DNA from: Methanocellaceae archaeon UBA148
GTDB taxonomy: Archaea > Halobacteriota > UBA148
Direction: 5' to 3'
Assembly: GCA_002495885.1 (NCBI GenBank)
Contig: DAHG01000033.1
Coordinates: forward strand, 62,001-126,000
DNA: 64,000 bases
Shown here: one piece after another, positions 1 to 8,828 of the stretch
Numbering within the stretch: position 1 is the stretch's first letter
How the letters are laid out: every line of letters starts with the position of its first letter
Program-made: the position numbers and the translations under genes
The notes under the pieces: generated by a model
Seen by the model: the letters and a program-made list of their open reading frames with translations, nothing else
The model's database searches: none
What the model was told of the DNA's origin: nothing

Positions 1-246
1 AATCACCAGGGGCTCATCACCCCAGTTCTCTGGATTTGTTATAGGCTCCAAAAACTGAGAGATCATATCTTGTAGTTGCGGATATGTTAGAACTTCAATT
101 CCAGATAACATTTTCATTCGCATGATATCCTGCACCAATCGCTCATACCGATCAGGATCGCTGGTCAGCATCTTCCCTATGTCCTGTCTTGCCAAACCCT
201 TGGGAAACGGAAAACTTCCTATGTCATCAGATGTGATGTGCTCCAT
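1..246 (-). CDS. Cobalamin-independent methionine synthase / UROD-like protein, N-terminal part
   Basis: Only the first 82 residues are present; the gene runs off the left edge. After the start the protein reads TSDDIGSFPFPKGL, the pattern that opens MetE-type and related methyltransferases (T-x-x-x-GS-F/Y-P). The start ATG at 246 has GGAGG about five bases upstream, and only 12 bases separate it from the stop of the exonuclease gene, so the two are probably co-transcribed. In this superfamily a TIM barrel transfers methyl groups between a folate, pterin or corrinoid carrier and a thiol. The zinc ligands lie outside the window, so the substrate cannot be judged. Confidence 0.6.
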   Translation of the reverse strand, partial: MEHITSDDIGSFPFPKGLARQDIGKMLTSDPDRYERLVQDIMRMKMLSGIEVLTYPQLQDMISQFLEPITNPENWGDEPLVI

Positions 247-258
247 TTTGGCCTCCCA

Positions 259-1224
259 TCAGCGAAGATAGATGTGCTCGAAATCTTTGGTGTATATCCA
301 CGGGTCTTCTGTTTCGGCCTCCTTCTTAAGACGGAGGCAGTAGTCTATCTTTGCATCGCATTCGTCTGCATGATATATCGCAAGGGCTTCTGGAAATTGC
401 GGTTTCTTCGGCGATCCGTATTCGTTATGTCCATGATGGCTTAGGAGGATGTGTGCCAGCTTCAGTCTGAGGAGGTCCGGGAAATTCTCAAGCCTTTCTA
501 TCCTGTCCAGCACCATCTGCTCCCCCATTATCAGATGACCTCTCAGCATTCCTTCTTCGGATATATCTATGCTTGTCGTTACATCATACTCTTTTATTTT
601 CCCTATGTCATGGAGTATCGCGCCAGTCAAAAGCAAGTCCTTGTCCAACGAGGGATGAAGGATATAGATCGAGTTACATAATTTGACCACATTCAGCGTG
701 TGCTCGATTAATCCGCCAATGTAATTTTGGTGTCTATGCATGGACCCGGGGCAATTCTTGAATTTCTCGACGAATTCCGGGTCATCGAAAAAGGAATGCA
801 GAAGAGACTTCAGGTGCGGATTCTTCACAAAATCGACGATTTCCAGAAGTTCCCGCATCATCTGATCCATGTCTTTGCTCGTTTTCGCTACAAAATCACC
901 TATATCGTACTCAGAGGGTTCGCACCTCCTTATAGTGCTCGTTGTATCCAGGGCTATCTCCAGTCTTTCTCTGAATTCGCTAACTCTACCTGTGATGTGG
1001 ATTATGTCGTTCGTTTGGAATCTCTCGTAGATTTCCTTTACCTGTTCTTCGTTCCTGTCCCCCCAGTACTTTGCCGTGATCTCACCGCTATTATCGCCAA
1101 CCCTAAACTCAAACCAAAACCCAGAGGTATATTCTCTTGGTGGTTTTTTGTACTTGACCGCGAAGATGCTATCCACGTTGTCCCCCACTCTTAGGTCTTT
1201 GACGGACTGATTTTTGTTCACCAT
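259..1224 (-). CDS. YhaM-like 3'-5' exoribonuclease (OB-fold plus HD domain)
   Basis: 321 residues. Residues about 5-115 look like an OB-fold nucleic-acid domain: RVGDNVDSIFAVKYK, then a beta-rich stretch ending in ITGRVSEFRERLE. Residues about 160-300 are an HD phosphohydrolase domain with HTLNVVKLC, the metal motif LHDIGK and the later HH pair in LSHHGH. This order is that of the YhaM/CBF1 family of 3'-to-5' exonucleases acting on RNA and single-stranded DNA. The length matches the family (about 310-330). It is first in an apparent operon with the methyltransferase-like gene 12 bases downstream. The cellular substrate in archaea is inferred, not known. Confidence 0.8.
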   Translation of the reverse strand: MVNKNQSVKDLRVGDNVDSIFAVKYKKPPREYTSGFWFEFRVGDNSGEITAKYWGDRNEEQVKEIYERFQTNDIIHITGRVSEFRERLEIALDTTSTIRRCEPSEYDIGDFVAKTSKDMDQMMRELLEIVDFVKNPHLKSLLHSFFDDPEFVEKFKNCPGSMHRHQNYIGGLIEHTLNVVKLCNSIYILHPSLDKDLLLTGAILHDIGKIKEYDVTTSIDISEEGMLRGHLIMGEQMVLDRIERLENFPDLLRLKLAHILLSHHGHNEYGSPKKPQFPEALAIYHADECDAKIDYCLRLKKEAETEDPWIYTKDFEHIYLR

Positions 1225-1268
1225 ATTTTCTCGCCCACCAGTTCACCTTTCTTTATTCATCTTTTCAG

Positions 1269-1288
1269 TTTAGATTAGTTTAGATTAG
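1269..1288. repeat. 10-bp tandem repeat upstream of the exonuclease gene
   Basis: TTTAGATTAG occurs twice head to tail about 45 bases before the exonuclease start, followed by a partial third copy. It lies where a promoter or operator would be expected. No function can be assigned. Confidence 0.5.
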
Positions 1289-1310
1289 ATTAAACATCAG
1301 TCTTTTGATA

Positions 1311-1919
1311 CTATGACAGAAGTACGCATTCATCACATTTATGCTTGTTACAAAATTCTTTCCCATATTTGACAATCAGAGCATGGAACTCTTTGAATAG
1401 AGTTATGTCTTGGGGCAATTCGCTCTCGAAACGTTCCTGCAATCGATCGTATCCTCCTGATACGCCCAAACAATTACAAATGCGAACGGTGTATGCATCG
1501 ATGACGAATTTCGGCCTATTCAATGCATAGAGGATGATGCTATCTGCCGTCTCCTTTCCGATGCCCTTTAGTGAAAACAGCTCGTTCCTTAGATCGCCAA
1601 TAAGCATCTGAGATATCAAACGGTTTTCAGCAAAATACCCTGAAGCAATCTGGAGCCTTTCTGCCTTTTGCTTGTAGAACCCGGTGCATTTAACCAGTGA
1701 CTCCAGTTTTTCCCTATCGACCTTGGCGAGGGCATCAGGGTCCAGCAGATTGTGCTCCTTCAGATTATGAATCGCAGTTTCCACATTCTCCCACTTCGTT
1801 CGCTGGGTCAGTATGGCTCCAACCACCACTTCAAAAGGGGTTTCTGCTGGCCACCATTTCTGTTCTCCTAATTTCTCCAGAAGTTTGTTGTAAATTTCGA
1901 TCATCTTTGTAGACTGCAT
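1311..1919 (-). CDS. Endonuclease III-like DNA glycosylase (COG2231 / MagIII type)
   Basis: 202 residues with an HhH-GPD fold: AILTQRTKWENV near residue 35, the helix-hairpin-helix LKGIGKETADSI with the candidate catalytic Lys122, and VIDAYT with the catalytic Asp141. Its closest family by pattern is COG2231, which includes Helicobacter MagIII, an N-alkyladenine glycosylase. The C-terminus shows Cys190, Cys195 and Cys198 and then stops four residues later, so the four-Cys iron-sulfur loop of classical Nth is incomplete. It would remove damaged bases in base-excision repair; whether it also cuts the backbone is uncertain. It is separated from its neighbours on both sides and appears to be a single-gene unit. 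Confidence 0.78.
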   Translation of the reverse strand: MQSTKMIEIYNKLLEKLGEQKWWPAETPFEVVVGAILTQRTKWENVETAIHNLKEHNLLDPDALAKVDREKLESLVKCTGFYKQKAERLQIASGYFAENRLISQMLIGDLRNELFSLKGIGKETADSIILYALNRPKFVIDAYTVRICNCLGVSGGYDRLQERFESELPQDITLFKEFHALIVKYGKEFCNKHKCDECVLLS

Positions 1920-2168
1920 GAAGTATCGATAGTTTTCTAGTTTACATGCCTATTAAAATAGATGTTAATATGGAGTTTGATTTTTTCCTATCAAAATTAA
2001 ATTTTTTTTTACAAAATTGAACAAAAATTTGCAAAATTGAATAAGTAAACTTGTAAATTTTACAAAATTTACAAAAGTAAACAAATAAGTTTACAAATTT
2101 ACAAGCTTTACAAGTTTGAATAAGTAAATGAATAAGTAAATCTGCAAAAAAAAAAATTCAAGTTGAAC
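1920..2168. other. AT-rich low-complexity intergenic stretch
   Basis: This gap is dominated by short reiterated words such as aataagtaaa, acaaaatt and tttacaa, and it ends in a run of A. It contains no coding signal. It lies between the repair gene and an AT-rich gene and may mark the border of an acquired segment. Confidence 0.5.
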
Positions 2169-3080
2169 TTATGCATATTTCGATTTATATTTTGAAAGTA
2201 ATAACAGAATTATTTCAATGGCTATATTTCTAGAAAGTCTGAAGTAATCTTTATTTGAAACAAAAGAATGCCCCCCTTCTGCATGTAAGATATTAATAAA
2301 GCTATCTATTAAACTATTATCATTATCCGAAAGCTCTAATTTTATTTTTAGATATTTCCTGATTCTTCCCATATTTCCTAAATTTTCATATTTAGGTATG
2401 TCTTCGCTTTCTAATGAAGCAATTTTTCTAGCTAGGTCTGTCAAAATATCTTGCATAAAAGATCGTAGGTTACTAATCATACCAGATGAAAGTATTTCAT
2501 CATCAGTATTGATGAATTTGTCAATTTCAGTCAATAATATGTTATATTTGTTGTCAAAATCAAGGTAGTTTATTATTTCTTGAACTTGCTCTTTGTCTCT
2601 ATTAATTTCTATGTTTATTCCTTTAATATCTTTTTTTAATAATTCATATCCTTGACTTGTGATTTTTGAAATTATAAAACTTTGATATTCATCTCCTACT
2701 TGGTAAATTCCTGTACTCAGTTTTTTTACTGTAAATAATAATTTAGATAACTCTTTAACATTAAAGTAACTATAATCCTCCATAATAATATCTTTAATTA
2801 ATTTTAAAATACTTACAGAACTATCTTTTCTTTTACTTAAAGCAAGTATTGCCTCGTCAATAAAATTAAGCCTTATTAAAGTATAAAAAGCTAAACTAGC
2901 ACTACTACGATCAACAGATTCTGGTTGTAAAGTTATATAATCAGACATTATCTGAACAAAATGCTTTTTCATACCGCTATCTAAATTTAAAAAAATATCA
3001 ATTAAAGTATCACAATGTTCATAAGATATGGATTTTTTAGTATTATCACCTACCAATTTCCAAGTGTTTTTTTCGTCCAT
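2169..3080 (-). CDS. Hypothetical protein, AT-rich gene
   Basis: 303 residues that I do not recognise. The protein is rich in Lys, Ile, Asn, Ser and Leu, appears soluble and largely alpha-helical, and has no transmembrane segment, cysteine cluster or nucleotide-binding motif that I can see. Base composition is clearly lower in GC than in flanking genes, which suggests recent acquisition. No ribosome-binding site precedes the ATG at 3080. The same frame stays open upstream without a start, and a second frame further upstream could encode more of the protein, so the N-terminus may be truncated by a frameshift. It has no obvious operon partner. Confidence 0.5.
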   Translation of the reverse strand: MDEKNTWKLVGDNTKKSISYEHCDTLIDIFLNLDSGMKKHFVQIMSDYITLQPESVDRSSASLAFYTLIRLNFIDEAILALSKRKDSSVSILKLIKDIIMEDYSYFNVKELSKLLFTVKKLSTGIYQVGDEYQSFIISKITSQGYELLKKDIKGINIEINRDKEQVQEIINYLDFDNKYNILLTEIDKFINTDDEILSSGMISNLRSFMQDILTDLARKIASLESEDIPKYENLGNMGRIRKYLKIKLELSDNDNSLIDSFINILHAEGGHSFVSNKDYFRLSRNIAIEIILLLLSKYKSKYA

Positions 3081-3391
3081 TAAATCAGCATATTCTTTGG
3101 AAAAATAATCTCTAAATATGCGTTTAAATCTTCCACATCCATGTATTTATTTAGTGTCGATAATGATGTAATAAGCTTTTCTTAAAAGTGGCAATTTATA
3201 ATTAAATATAAATTCAATTAAATTCACTTCTATTGAATTTCTCTCAAGCATAAGCACAATTAAAACAAATTGAAGAACACAACTCCATTTCTTTTACAGC
3301 CTTCTTTTTTCCCTAATTTTTGTTCTCCGGACATTTTCTCACACTTATACTTATATTATGAATATATTAAATATCTAGTGAGGATAAAATA
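3081..3391. other. AT-rich intergenic region
   Basis: 311 bases between the hypothetical gene and the cysteine-cluster pseudogene. The left part is open on the minus strand and may be a damaged 5' end of the neighbouring gene. The right part ends with GAGG eight bases before the ATG at 3392. I see no RNA gene. Confidence 0.4.
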
Positions 3392-4378
3392 ATGGATTTG
3401 GATTGTTCTGGATGCGGATATTGCTGCTTCTCCCCGATTAATGAAATTGTAGTAAATCACATAAGGGATACTAAAACAAGAGAGCTCCTAAATAACGAAT
3501 TAATGAGGTGCATAGATATTGGCATAATTACGAAAGATGTTGTAAGGTCGGGATTGGTTGTCTCTAAACAAGAAATTCAGGGATTACTAAAAGCTGGTCT
3601 TTCACACGCCTTAGCGCCTTATCGTACATTTGTGCCACCAAGTGTTCATCTAGATATATTTTTGGAAAAAATGGATCTTACACACCTTAGAGACCTCTTT
3701 GAACACCAGAAAGCTCGGATATCAGTGTTTAGATTTCGGCATATCGTAATGCTCTACGAGATTGATGACGGTTTTAAGGTTCCGGTTTTCGCCTGCGTAT
3801 TTTTTGACTCGAAGGAGAAGAAATGCTAAATTTTTGGTAAAAGCTATAGACCCATGCAATGTAAGGCTTTTCCATTCAGCGCAATGTGTACTTCTCAAAT
3901 AGAGAGGTGTCATGGAAAAAATCCTGTCATAACGCGCCCCATGTGCGACCCTTGGAGACTTAATGGAGAATTAACTTCCCAACAAAAAAATGAAGCAACA
4001 CAATTTGAAAACATAAGAATGAATTTTATAAACTGTAGTTATATTCCAATTACAGAAAAGGATATGGAAAAGATTGGAGCTTCACTCAATAATTTGCACT
4101 TTGCAATGGATCACTGGAGGGATTTACCAATCTTAACTAATGGTGTATTTTTGAGACTTTACGAACCAGAATATGTTAATTCAAATTTAAGCGAAGAGGA
4201 ATCTAGATTTAGTGAACATATGAATCAAAAAATAGCCTCTAACCTCGAATGGTGGGAAAACATTAAGCTTGAAAAAGGTGAAGTATTTGAAATTTCAGCA
4301 AGGATGGAAGAGACCTTCTTCAGCAGGATTATGAATAAAAAAAATCTTCTAAAAAAAGTTGGGACAGAAAAGCGATAG
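3392..4378 (+). pseudogene. YkgJ-type cysteine-cluster protein interrupted by an in-frame TAA
   Basis: Two open stretches, 3392-3829 and 3854-4378, lie in the same frame and are separated by a TAA at 3827-3829. The first begins with CSGCGYCC, the second contains YRPMQCKAFPF; together they give the metal-binding pattern of the YkgJ / UPF0153 family. The stop falls just after the Cys of KKC, where relatives have a Lys, so one AAA-to-TAA change explains it. No frame change is needed. Family members are thought to bind zinc or an iron-sulfur cluster. The C-terminal part (about 174 residues) is unrecognised. It could be a true nonsense mutation, a base-calling error or read-through. Start ATG 3392 has a GAGG ribosome site. 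Confidence 0.7.
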
Positions 4379-4597
4379 AAAGAGAACTTTCAAGATGAAA
4401 AAATGAGAGTTTCTTGACTAAAGTGGGTGTATAGAGGGGTTATCGAGTTAAAATAATGTTTATTTCATGATATTGGCGTAGGGACTTGAGGGAAATTGTA
4501 AAACGTTGAAATCTAAATAAAGAAACAAAACCAAAAGAAAATCAAAATAAAAAAATATCAGTAAAAGATGGGGTAAACAATAAAAGGTGATCTAAAA

Positions 4598-5079
4598 ATG
4601 GAAAACGATTGCGATTGTCCGATATTGGATAAACAGGATTGGGACCTTAAGAAACATGATTGGGATAAAAGAGCCTTCTATAGAACAAAGCATTTCTTGT
4701 TTCTTCACATGCCGATTGGTATTGGGAAAGCAATTAAAAAGGGCATGGATAGAATCGAAGAAAAAGGATACACGATCAAACCACCCTACATGATGCTCGA
4801 TGATGAAACTGGATGCTTTCTGCAAACATGTTGATTGGCCATAGAAGAGATTCCAGAAAATGATCCTGATGTGGAAGTGTGGGGCCCCCTACAACTACTT
4901 ATTCAAAATATTATCACGATCCATTCAAGGGTTTGAAAAAAAAGATAATCGAACTCATAGATTTTGTTGAAAATAAGGAGCAAAAGAAACCAGTCAGGAT
5001 TTACTTCTGGGTCACGAATTGTCCAAAATGCTGGAAAAAACAAGGCGGCTCCACAACAATAATGTTCGCCAGAGTTTAG
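4598..5079 (+). pseudogene. GyrI-like small-molecule-binding protein, disrupted
   Basis: The segment 4598-4834 encodes WDKRAFYRTKHFLFLHMPI and stops at TGA 4832-4834. The continuation 4879-5079, in another frame, encodes a middle part and ends with TNCPKC and a hydrophobic strand. Joined, these match a widespread archaeal family, often labelled hydrolase or GyrI-like, that starts near a CCPKFDP-like motif and ends with TTCPKC. Two lesions are visible: the TGA, and a shift in the ggggccccc run near 4880. Function in the family is uncertain; the GyrI-like domain is thought to bind small ligands. Confidence 0.62.
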
Positions 5080-5211
5080 GATAGGATAAAAAACATGAAA
5101 TGAAGGTGTGCTGGGCAAATAACTTAACTATAATAAGAGATTATATCAGATCAGATAAATGGTGGAGGACTGAATACACCTTGCCATCATGAAATTAAAG
5201 AGGTATAATTA

Positions 5212-5814
5212 GTGAGAATTCTTGGTTATGATACGAGTGTGATAGAGACGTTGGTACTAGCCAATGTATTGATGTTCATCATCACATTGATAAATCCGAA
5301 TTTAATAATAAATAATCTGGGTCTTCAACCTTCTTTAGCTCTTGAAAGGCCCTGGACACTGGTTACCTCCATGTTCCTGCATGGTGGCCTTTGGCACTTA
5401 TTTGCCAACATGTTTACGCTGTTTTTCTTCGGCAATTACCTCCAAGGCCTAATCGGCGGAAGAGATTTGCTAAAACTATATGTCGTTGGCGGCATACTCG
5501 GCAATATTCTCGTTATTTTTTTGGCAGACCCGAACTCGATCGCAGTTGGTGCCTCTGGTGCAATATTCGCGCTAGGAGGTACGCTATCCGTGTTAAGACC
5601 CAACCTGAAGGTATTCATTATCCCCCTTCCAGTCCCAACCCCACTCTGGATTGCAGTGATTGGCGGTTTCTTAGTACTGTCATTAATGCCCTCCATTTCA
5701 TGGCAAGCACATTTAGGAGGCTTGGTCACTGGACTTGTATTTGGCTATTATTTCAAGAAAAATGGTGTTGGACGGGAAGACATATACAGATTCTACGACT
5801 ATGGATACAGATAG
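5212..5814 (+). CDS. Rhomboid family intramembrane serine protease
   Basis: 200 residues with about six hydrophobic segments. The rhomboid signature is complete: HGGLWHLFANM in the second segment, GASGAIFA with nucleophile Ser115, and WQAHLGG with catalytic His167. The enzyme cleaves transmembrane proteins within the membrane; its natural substrate is unknown here. The start is GTG at 5212, preceded by AGAGG at a spacing of about seven bases. It stands alone, between a decayed gene and the convergent flavoprotein operon. Length is at the short end of the prokaryotic family but all catalytic parts are present. Confidence 0.9.
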   Translation: MRILGYDTSVIETLVLANVLMFIITLINPNLIINNLGLQPSLALERPWTLVTSMFLHGGLWHLFANMFTLFFFGNYLQGLIGGRDLLKLYVVGGILGNILVIFLADPNSIAVGASGAIFALGGTLSVLRPNLKVFIIPLPVPTPLWIAVIGGFLVLSLMPSISWQAHLGGLVTGLVFGYYFKKNGVGREDIYRFYDYGYR

Positions 5815-5868
5815 ATACTGAAAAATGTCTTGATCCTTAATATTTTTAGGATAGGATAGAGGTTCATG

Positions 5869-7242
5869 CTATTTTTGGGAGATATGCTCATGAATCGCTC
5901 TGGCAGCTAGCTTTCCTGCCCCCATGGATTCAATCACAGTGGCAGCACCAGAAACAATATCACCACCGGCAAATACCCCCTCTTTGGATGTCATGCCATT
6001 CCCATCGACCACCAAGGTACCCCTCTCAGTAACTTGTAGCCCTTCTGTCGTTCTCGATATCAGTGGATTGGGGCTTTGCCCAATGGCTACTATCACGGTA
6101 TCGACGTCGATTGTAAACTCAGAATTTTTTATTATGAGGGGTTTTCTTCGACCAGATTTGTCTGGCTCTCCCAGCTCCATCAAAACGCATTCAATTTTTT
6201 TCACCCAACCCTTCTCATCGCCCAAGATTTTCGTCGGGAGGGTTAGAAACTTGAATTTGATTCCCTCTTCCCTGGCGTGCTCTATTTCCTCCTGCCTGGC
6301 AGTCATTTCCTTTTCTGTTCTTCTGTACAAGATGCACACTTCATTGGCCCCCAGTCGCAGAGCTGCTCTGGCAGAGTCCATGGCTACATTACCCCCTCCA
6401 ACCACTGCCACTTTTTTGCCTTCTCTGATCGGCGTGTCGTATTCTGGAAACAAATATGCACCCATTAAATTAATTCTCGTCAAAAACTCGTTTGCAGAGT
6501 AAACCCCACATAGATCCTCACCAGGTATGTCCATCCAGCGCGGTAAGCCAGCACCACTTCCTACGAACACCGCATCGAATTCTTCCAGAAGCTCATCTAA
6601 GCTAATGGTTTTTCCTATAACGACACCGGTTTTAATGGAGACTCCAAATTTTTTTATGCAATCGATCTCTGCCCTAACTATTTCCTTCGGCAACCTGAAC
6701 TCAGGGATACCGTAAATGAGCACTCCGCCAGGAGCATGAAGAGCTTCAAAGAGAGTTACACCATGTCCAAGCTTTGCCAGATCCGCAGAAACGGTTATTC
6801 CAGCTGGACCGGAACCTACAACTGCCACTTTTTTGCCTGTAGACGTGGGCTTACTTGAAATCTTAAATCCCTTTTGACGCTCGTAATCAGCAACGAACCT
6901 TTCAAGTTTACCGATGGATACTGACTCTCCTTTCTTACCTAACAAGCAGAATTTCTCACATTGATTTTCGTGAGGGCAAACTCGTCCACAAATCGCCGGT
7001 AGGTGATTTTTCTGTCTCACTATTCTAATAGCCTCATCAAAATTGCCCTCTTTGATGCACTCGATAAAATCAGGTATATCAACCCCCACAGGACATCCTT
7101 TTATGCAGCCTGGCTCAGAGCACTGCAAGCATCTTTTGGCTTCGGAAACAGCCTGATCGGCGCTGTAACCCAGGGCCACTTCCCCAAAATTTTGAATTCT
7201 CTTTTCAGGGTCTTGTTCAGGCATCGGTATTCTAAACGTCAT
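5869..7242 (-). CDS. nfnB: NfnB/SudA-type NADPH:ferredoxin oxidoreductase large subunit (GltD-like)
   Basis: 457 residues. The N-terminal iron-sulfur domain has CLQCSEPGCIKGCP and CGRVCPHENQCEKFC. An FAD-binding Rossmann motif VVGSGPAGITVSADLA starts near residue 140 and an NAD(P)H-binding VAVVGGGNVAMDSA near 277. This is the glutamate-synthase small-subunit fold used by SudA/NfnB. Its start overlaps the end of the small-subunit gene by 11 bases, so the two are translationally coupled. With NfnA it would exchange electrons among NADPH, NADH and ferredoxin, possibly by flavin bifurcation; a sulfide dehydrogenase role has also been assigned in Pyrococcus. No glutamate synthase large subunit is nearby, which argues against GltD. 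Confidence 0.82.
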   Translation of the reverse strand: MTFRIPMPEQDPEKRIQNFGEVALGYSADQAVSEAKRCLQCSEPGCIKGCPVGVDIPDFIECIKEGNFDEAIRIVRQKNHLPAICGRVCPHENQCEKFCLLGKKGESVSIGKLERFVADYERQKGFKISSKPTSTGKKVAVVGSGPAGITVSADLAKLGHGVTLFEALHAPGGVLIYGIPEFRLPKEIVRAEIDCIKKFGVSIKTGVVIGKTISLDELLEEFDAVFVGSGAGLPRWMDIPGEDLCGVYSANEFLTRINLMGAYLFPEYDTPIREGKKVAVVGGGNVAMDSARAALRLGANEVCILYRRTEKEMTARQEEIEHAREEGIKFKFLTLPTKILGDEKGWVKKIECVLMELGEPDKSGRRKPLIIKNSEFTIDVDTVIVAIGQSPNPLISRTTEGLQVTERGTLVVDGNGMTSKEGVFAGGDIVSGAATVIESMGAGKLAARAIHEHISQK

Positions 7243-8074
7243 CTTTACCTACCCCCCGCTCCAAGGACAACTTTTCTTCTGTCAGGTATCTTTGCAGTCT
7301 GGTCATCAAATGATCGAAGTCAACTCTATGGGCGTCAAATTCCGGCCCATCCACACAGGTAAACTGAGTCCTGCCATCCACCCTCACTCTACAAGAGCCG
7401 CACATTCCCGTTCCGTCCACCATAATCGGATTTAGACTCGCTATAGTCCTTATGTTGTGTGGTCTCGTAACATTGGCTACTGCCTTCATCATTATGACTG
7501 GTCCGACGGTTACCACCAGATCGATATTTTTTCGCTCATCGATCAGCTTTTTCAGAATGTCTGTAACGAAACCATGATGTCCTTTGGAGCCGTCATCAGT
7601 CGTTATGTAAAGTTCATCGCTTATTTTCTGCAATTCTTCCTCTAATATCAACAATTCTTTGGTTCTGGCTCCGATGATGGAGATGACCTCATTTCCAGCT
7701 TCTCCTAATGCCTTGGCCTTAAGAGGGATGGAAGCCACGCCAACCCCACCACCGATACAGACAACTCTTCCGTATTTTTCGATCTTTGTGGGATTCCCCA
7801 AGGGACCCATAAAGTCCAGGATGCGGTCACCCTCTTTTAGAAGGCCTAATAGTTTGGTGGTCTTTCCAATTTCTTGAAATATGAGGGTGATTGTCCCTTT
7901 TTGAGCATCAAAATCAGCAATGGTTAATGGTATCCTCTCTCCTTTTTCGTCTATTCGCAAGATTATAAATTGTCCTGGCTGAGCTTTCTTGGCAACCAGC
8001 GGAGCGAATACCTCAAATAATTTGATGGTTGGAGCTAACTCTTTTTTTGTAATAATCGTATTTATTTTAGATAT
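7232..8074 (-). CDS. nfnA: NfnA/SudB-type FAD- and [2Fe-2S]-containing small subunit
   Basis: The frame shows RIPLTIADFD for FAD binding, GGVGVASIPLKAKAL for NAD(P) binding and a C-terminal MCGSCRVRVDG with a later Cys for a [2Fe-2S] cluster. The first in-frame ATG is at 7960, but the family N-terminus, including KKELAP and KAQPGQFIIL, is encoded upstream without an ATG, GTG or TTG. The frame reaches an excellent ribosome site (AGGAGGGAGG, reverse of about 8078-8087), after which the in-frame codons are TTA then ATA. I place the start at the ATA at 8074, giving 280 residues as in the family. A sequencing error or an unusual AUA start are both possible. Confidence 0.75.
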   Translation of the reverse strand: MSKINTIITKKELAPTIKLFEVFAPLVAKKAQPGQFIILRIDEKGERIPLTIADFDAQKGTITLIFQEIGKTTKLLGLLKEGDRILDFMGPLGNPTKIEKYGRVVCIGGGVGVASIPLKAKALGEAGNEVISIIGARTKELLILEEELQKISDELYITTDDGSKGHHGFVTDILKKLIDERKNIDLVVTVGPVIMMKAVANVTRPHNIRTIASLNPIMVDGTGMCGSCRVRVDGRTQFTCVDGPEFDAHRVDFDHLMTRLQRYLTEEKLSLERGVGKDDV

Positions 8075-8150
8075 TAACCTCCCTCCTGTTCGTGCAAAGA
8101 CCTATCCAAGCAGTGGTATTATTAAGTTATGTTTGCTTATAACGATATGC

Positions 8151-8828
8151 ATGTTAGATTCGCTTTACTTGGTAATTGGACAAATCATCATCTATTTCCT
8201 CTTGATAACTGTAGTAACGACAGTATCCATCGCGATATTTGTGATATATTCATTCAGGACCGGTACCTTTCCTTTCCCAAATGTGGTGCTATCAGGCATA
8301 TTGGCTTTGGAGGGATCGGTCAAGGCACTCTTCCGATTGTTCAAGGTGGATGACTCGATAGTGGATGATGTCGTCATTCGATTGAGAAACAAGGTCTCAT
8401 TGAAAAGGTTTGAGAGCCTTCCCTTTGAAAAGAAGGCGATATTCCTGCCCCAGTGTCTTCGCTCAGTGGACTGCCCGGCGAAGCTCTCATCAGAGGGAAT
8501 CCAATGCATCAACTGCGGTCGGTGTAACATCGGGGGGGCGAAAGAAAAATTGGAGCAGTTGGGCTACATGGTTTTCGTCGTCCCTGGATCGAGTTTCATC
8601 AAGCGAATGATTTTAAAATATAAACCAGAGGCAATCTTGGGTGTTGGTTGCATTTCAGAAGTGAAAGATGGACTGGACTTATGTCATAGATTTGGTATAC
8701 CGGCTGTGGGCATTCAATTGGACACGGACGGGTGTATTTCCACTGCTTTAGATTGGGGTGTTTTTTATAACACGGCCCATCATACAGCAAAAGCAGACAA
8801 AAACGCTAGTGAATCATCACATTCGTGA
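8151..8828 (+). CDS. DUF116 family membrane-associated protein
   Basis: 225 residues from the ATG at 8151. Two hydrophobic helices occupy about residues 1-55; a soluble domain follows with clustered cysteines in LPQCLRSVDCPA, IQCINCGRCNIGG and GVGCISEV, and DTDGCIS near the end. This pattern is that of DUF116, found in archaea and anaerobic bacteria; the cysteines suggest metal or iron-sulfur binding. No biochemical function is established. It is divergent from nfnA with about 75 bases between them and converges on the MBL gene, with a 23-base overlap of 3' ends. No strong ribosome site precedes the ATG, so the start is provisional. Confidence 0.72.
   Translation: MLDSLYLVIGQIIIYFLLITVVTTVSIAIFVIYSFRTGTFPFPNVVLSGILALEGSVKALFRLFKVDDSIVDDVVIRLRNKVSLKRFESLPFEKKAIFLPQCLRSVDCPAKLSSEGIQCINCGRCNIGGAKEKLEQLGYMVFVVPGSSFIKRMILKYKPEAILGVGCISEVKDGLDLCHRFGIPAVGIQLDTDGCISTALDWGVFYNTAHHTAKADKNASESSHS

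Noticed and set aside
238..1194. Three plus-strand open frames over the exonuclease gene
   Set aside because: They are antisense to a well-supported HD-domain gene and have no family pattern of their own.
3827..3829. Recoded stop (pyrrolysine or selenocysteine)
   Set aside because: The codon is TAA, which neither system uses, and no insertion element is visible; a point mutation is simpler.
5869..7242. Glutamate synthase small subunit (gltD)
   Set aside because: The gene is coupled to an NfnA/SudB-like partner and no GltB is present, so an Nfn/Sud-type complex fits better.
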